Below, piece after piece: positions 7,145 through 8,491 of a stretch of 8,491 nt of DNA. Location of the stretch: positions 1 to 8,491 of the forward strand of contig JBGSOE010000083.1 in the NCBI GenBank assembly GCA_041739295.1, read 5' to 3'. Below the pieces are notes generated by a model that had not been told where the DNA came from, made no database searches, and saw nothing but the letters and a program-made list of their open reading frames with translations. Position numbers and translations under genes: made by a program. How positions within the stretch are numbered: position 1 is the first letter of the stretch; every line of letters begins with the position of its first letter. The DNA is from JAHJQQ01 sp041739295. GTDB taxonomy: Bacteria > Pseudomonadota > Gammaproteobacteria > Thiohalobacterales > Thiohalobacteraceae.

Positions 7145-7278
7145 AAGAATCCGTCACTCCGACCGTCGCACACTTGGCCGCTCGCCGATCCGAGCATGTC
7201 GAACAGTTCAGCCTGGCAGGAAGCCACTCATTTCGATACCCCGCACCGCCGTATGCAAAGGAACGCGACCATGTCTGA
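7141..7278 (+). CDS. 45-codon ORF coupled to both neighbours, unknown
   Basis: The ATG at 7141 overlaps the stop of the asparagine-synthase-like gene (ATGA), and the stop at 7276-7278 overlaps the next start at 7271 (ATGTCTGA). The peptide begins MKESVTPTVAHLAARRSEHV and ends YAKERDHV. It is hydrophilic, with no membrane segment, signal peptide or cysteine, and I do not recognise it. Third-position GC is about 59% (26 of 44 codons), neither clearly coding nor clearly random. It exactly fills the space between two coupled genes, so it could be a small partner protein, a peptide substrate or merely a translational bridge. Alternatively, this stretch may be the N-terminus of the downstream gene from an ATG at 7196, though that start has a poor ribosome site. 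Confidence 0.35.
   Translation: MKESVTPTVAHLAARRSEHVEQFSLAGSHSFRYPAPPYAKERDHV
7257..7262 (+). promoter_or_regulatory. Shine-Dalgarno site deciding the start at 7271
   Basis: AAAGGA lies eight bases before ATG 7271, a near-ideal site. It favours 7271 over the upstream in-frame ATGs at 7196 and 7253 as the start of the PP-loop protein. Confidence 0.65.
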
Positions 7279-8458
7279 TGCCCTGGAAATCTCGCTGACG
7301 CAACATCAGGCTGAAGCAGGACTGCGACGCACCCTGCGGCTGCACAAGACAGGCGCACCACGGAGCGCTGACCAGGAGTTTCATTTCGATCTAATCTGCG
7401 ACACAACGTCACCCGAACCGCAGGTCCTGGATGGCTTTGTATTCGGGGTCATTTTCATTGCAATGCAACTCGGCCGTCCGGTGAAGGTTCATGGCAGTCT
7501 GAGCCGCACCGCATGTTTCAACCTGGCCGAGTTTCAAAGTGCTTGGACCTGCTGGCGACCGGAGAAATACCAGCGCGTCGATATCGTGCCCGATCAGATC
7601 GCAGACATCCATCCGCTCCAGCACCCGCCTCGGGCCATATCGGCGTTTTCCGGTGGGGTGGATGGCACGTTTACGGCAATACGTCATAGACACAAGTTGT
7701 TAGGCAACGGCTCGTACCCCCTGACAGATGTACTGCTGGTGCACGGCTTCGACGTTCCTCTGGCGAAACCGCAGGCCTTCGACCTTCTGGTGCAACGCAT
7801 ACGTCCTTTGATAGACGAGCTCGGATTGGGGATGAAGATGATCAGAACCAATCTGAAGGAGGCTTCAGGGCAGTATTGGGAGGACAGCTTCGGGGTCCAG
7901 TTGGCCGCATGCCTCCATAACTACGGCCACGATTTCCGTTACGCACTGATGGGAAGCGGCGAGCCATATTCGAACATTTTTTACCCTTGGGGCTCGACGC
8001 CTGCGACTGATTACTTGATGTCTGGCGACCAGACCCAGCTTGTACTGGATGGGAGCGCCTACACGCGCACGGAAAAAATTGAGTTGCTTCGCAACCACCC
8101 GACCGCCTTGAGAACCCTGAAGGTATGTTGGGAGGGCAGCAATGAGGAACGCAATTGCGGCGTCTGCGAAAAGTGCACCAGGACGAAGTTGAATCTCATG
8201 GCCGTGGGGGTTCCGAATGCCCCATGTTTCGATGAACCGCTGGACACCAACCAAATCCTAAACATACGCCTGATAAACGACGCGCAGTTGCTCGAGCTGC
8301 AGACGATCTACGATTACGTTGTTGAGCGGGGCATTGATGGCCCCTGGGTACAAAATCTGAGAAGGCGCATGGACGCCTATATCAATCAAAAACAACGTCA
8401 AAAACAACCAGACACGGTCCTGCAGCGTGTGTTTCGGATGTTGTCCCCCCGACTTTGA
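7271..8458 (+). CDS. PP-loop ATPase with QueC-like four-cysteine site, function unknown
   Basis: A 395-residue protein. After an N-terminal domain of about 120 residues (FHFDLICDTT..., VLDGFVFGVIFIAMQLGRPVKVHG), an ATP-pyrophosphatase-type domain starts with SGGVDGTF (127-134), a variant of the SGGxDS PP-loop in which the last Ser is Gly. It continues with VLLVHGFDVPL (154-164) and ALMGSGEPYSN (225-235). Near the C-terminus four cysteines, C286 and C296-x2-C299-x2-C302 in CGVCEKC, match the spacing of the zinc site in QueC (7-cyano-7-deazaguanine synthase: Cys-x8-Cys-x2-Cys-x2-Cys). This suggests a zinc-stabilised nucleotide-alpha-hydrolase fold that adenylates a substrate. It is much longer than QueC (about 220-240 residues), and no other queuosine genes are visible, so a QueC function is unlikely; a tailoring role in this polysaccharide locus is my inference. 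A longer form from ATG 7196 (420 residues) is possible but less supported. The 33 bases after the stop hold no clear feature. Confidence 0.8.
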   Translation: MSDALEISLTQHQAEAGLRRTLRLHKTGAPRSADQEFHFDLICDTTSPEPQVLDGFVFGVIFIAMQLGRPVKVHGSLSRTACFNLAEFQSAWTCWRPEKYQRVDIVPDQIADIHPLQHPPRAISAFSGGVDGTFTAIRHRHKLLGNGSYPLTDVLLVHGFDVPLAKPQAFDLLVQRIRPLIDELGLGMKMIRTNLKEASGQYWEDSFGVQLAACLHNYGHDFRYALMGSGEPYSNIFYPWGSTPATDYLMSGDQTQLVLDGSAYTRTEKIELLRNHPTALRTLKVCWEGSNEERNCGVCEKCTRTKLNLMAVGVPNAPCFDEPLDTNQILNIRLINDAQLLELQTIYDYVVERGIDGPWVQNLRRRMDAYINQKQRQKQPDTVLQRVFRMLSPRL

Positions 8459-8491
8459 CTATCGGTTTTTTCCAGGCCACCTTCTAGAGGA

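Noticed and set aside
7196..7270. 25-residue N-terminal extension of the QueC-like protein (ATG 7196)
   Set aside because: ATG 7271 has a strong AAAGGA site eight bases upstream, whereas 7196 has none; the extension has no recognisable pattern.
5343..7278. Lasso peptide cluster (AsnB-like cyclase plus short ORF)
   Set aside because: There is no transglutaminase-like leader peptidase or RRE protein, and the 45-codon ORF lacks a leader/core arrangement that I could recognise; the polysaccharide context fits better.
7865..8254. 129-codon open frame on the - strand
   Set aside because: It is antisense to the four-Cys PP-loop gene, and the protein has no recognisable features.
7271..8458. True QueC or queuosine biosynthesis gene
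   Set aside because: The protein is much longer than QueC, has an altered PP-loop, and no queD/queE/queF-like neighbours are in the window.

Overview
The window is part of a surface-polysaccharide locus (O-antigen or similar exported glycan) of an ABC-transporter-dependent type, read entirely on the + strand. The protein styles (Wzt-type ATPase with C-terminal domain, MetW-like methyltransferase, GT2 and GT4 glycosyltransferases, class II asparagine-synthase relatives) and the mixed, moderately high GC suggest a Gram-negative proteobacterium, perhaps a beta- or gammaproteobacterium. The species cannot be named from this sequence.

Layout: bases 1-734 are the 3' end of a first Wzt-like ABC ATPase, in AT-richer DNA. 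After a 97-base AT-rich gap comes a methyltransferase-GT2 glycosyltransferase fusion (832-2523). A GT4 glycosyltransferase (2516-3859) follows with an 8-base overlap. A 56-codon ORF (3856-4026), which looks like the cut-off N-terminus of another glycosyltransferase, overlaps it by ATGA. A complete second Wzt paralogue (4037-5278) lies in clearly GC-richer DNA. After a 64-base gap with an imperfect hairpin there is an asparagine-synthase-like gene (5343-7144) broken by an apparent one-base deletion near 5633-5642. A 45-codon ORF (7141-7278) bridges to a PP-loop ATPase with a QueC-like four-cysteine site (7271-8458).

How the genes may work together (inference): the glycosyltransferases build the glycan on a lipid carrier, the methyltransferase half may methylate a sugar or cap the chain, and the Wzt protein(s), through their C-terminal glycan-binding domains, would select finished chains for export with a Wzm permease that is not in the window. 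The two adjacent PP-loop ATPases (AsnB-like and QueC-like) both belong to families that adenylate a substrate. Neither has an assigned role here. They could amidate or otherwise modify a carboxylated sugar or a non-sugar decoration.

The least familiar parts are the AsnB-like / 45-codon ORF / QueC-like trio at 5343-8458 and the evidence of rearrangement around 3856-4037. No RNA genes, CRISPR arrays, insertion sequences or convincing terminators are visible.
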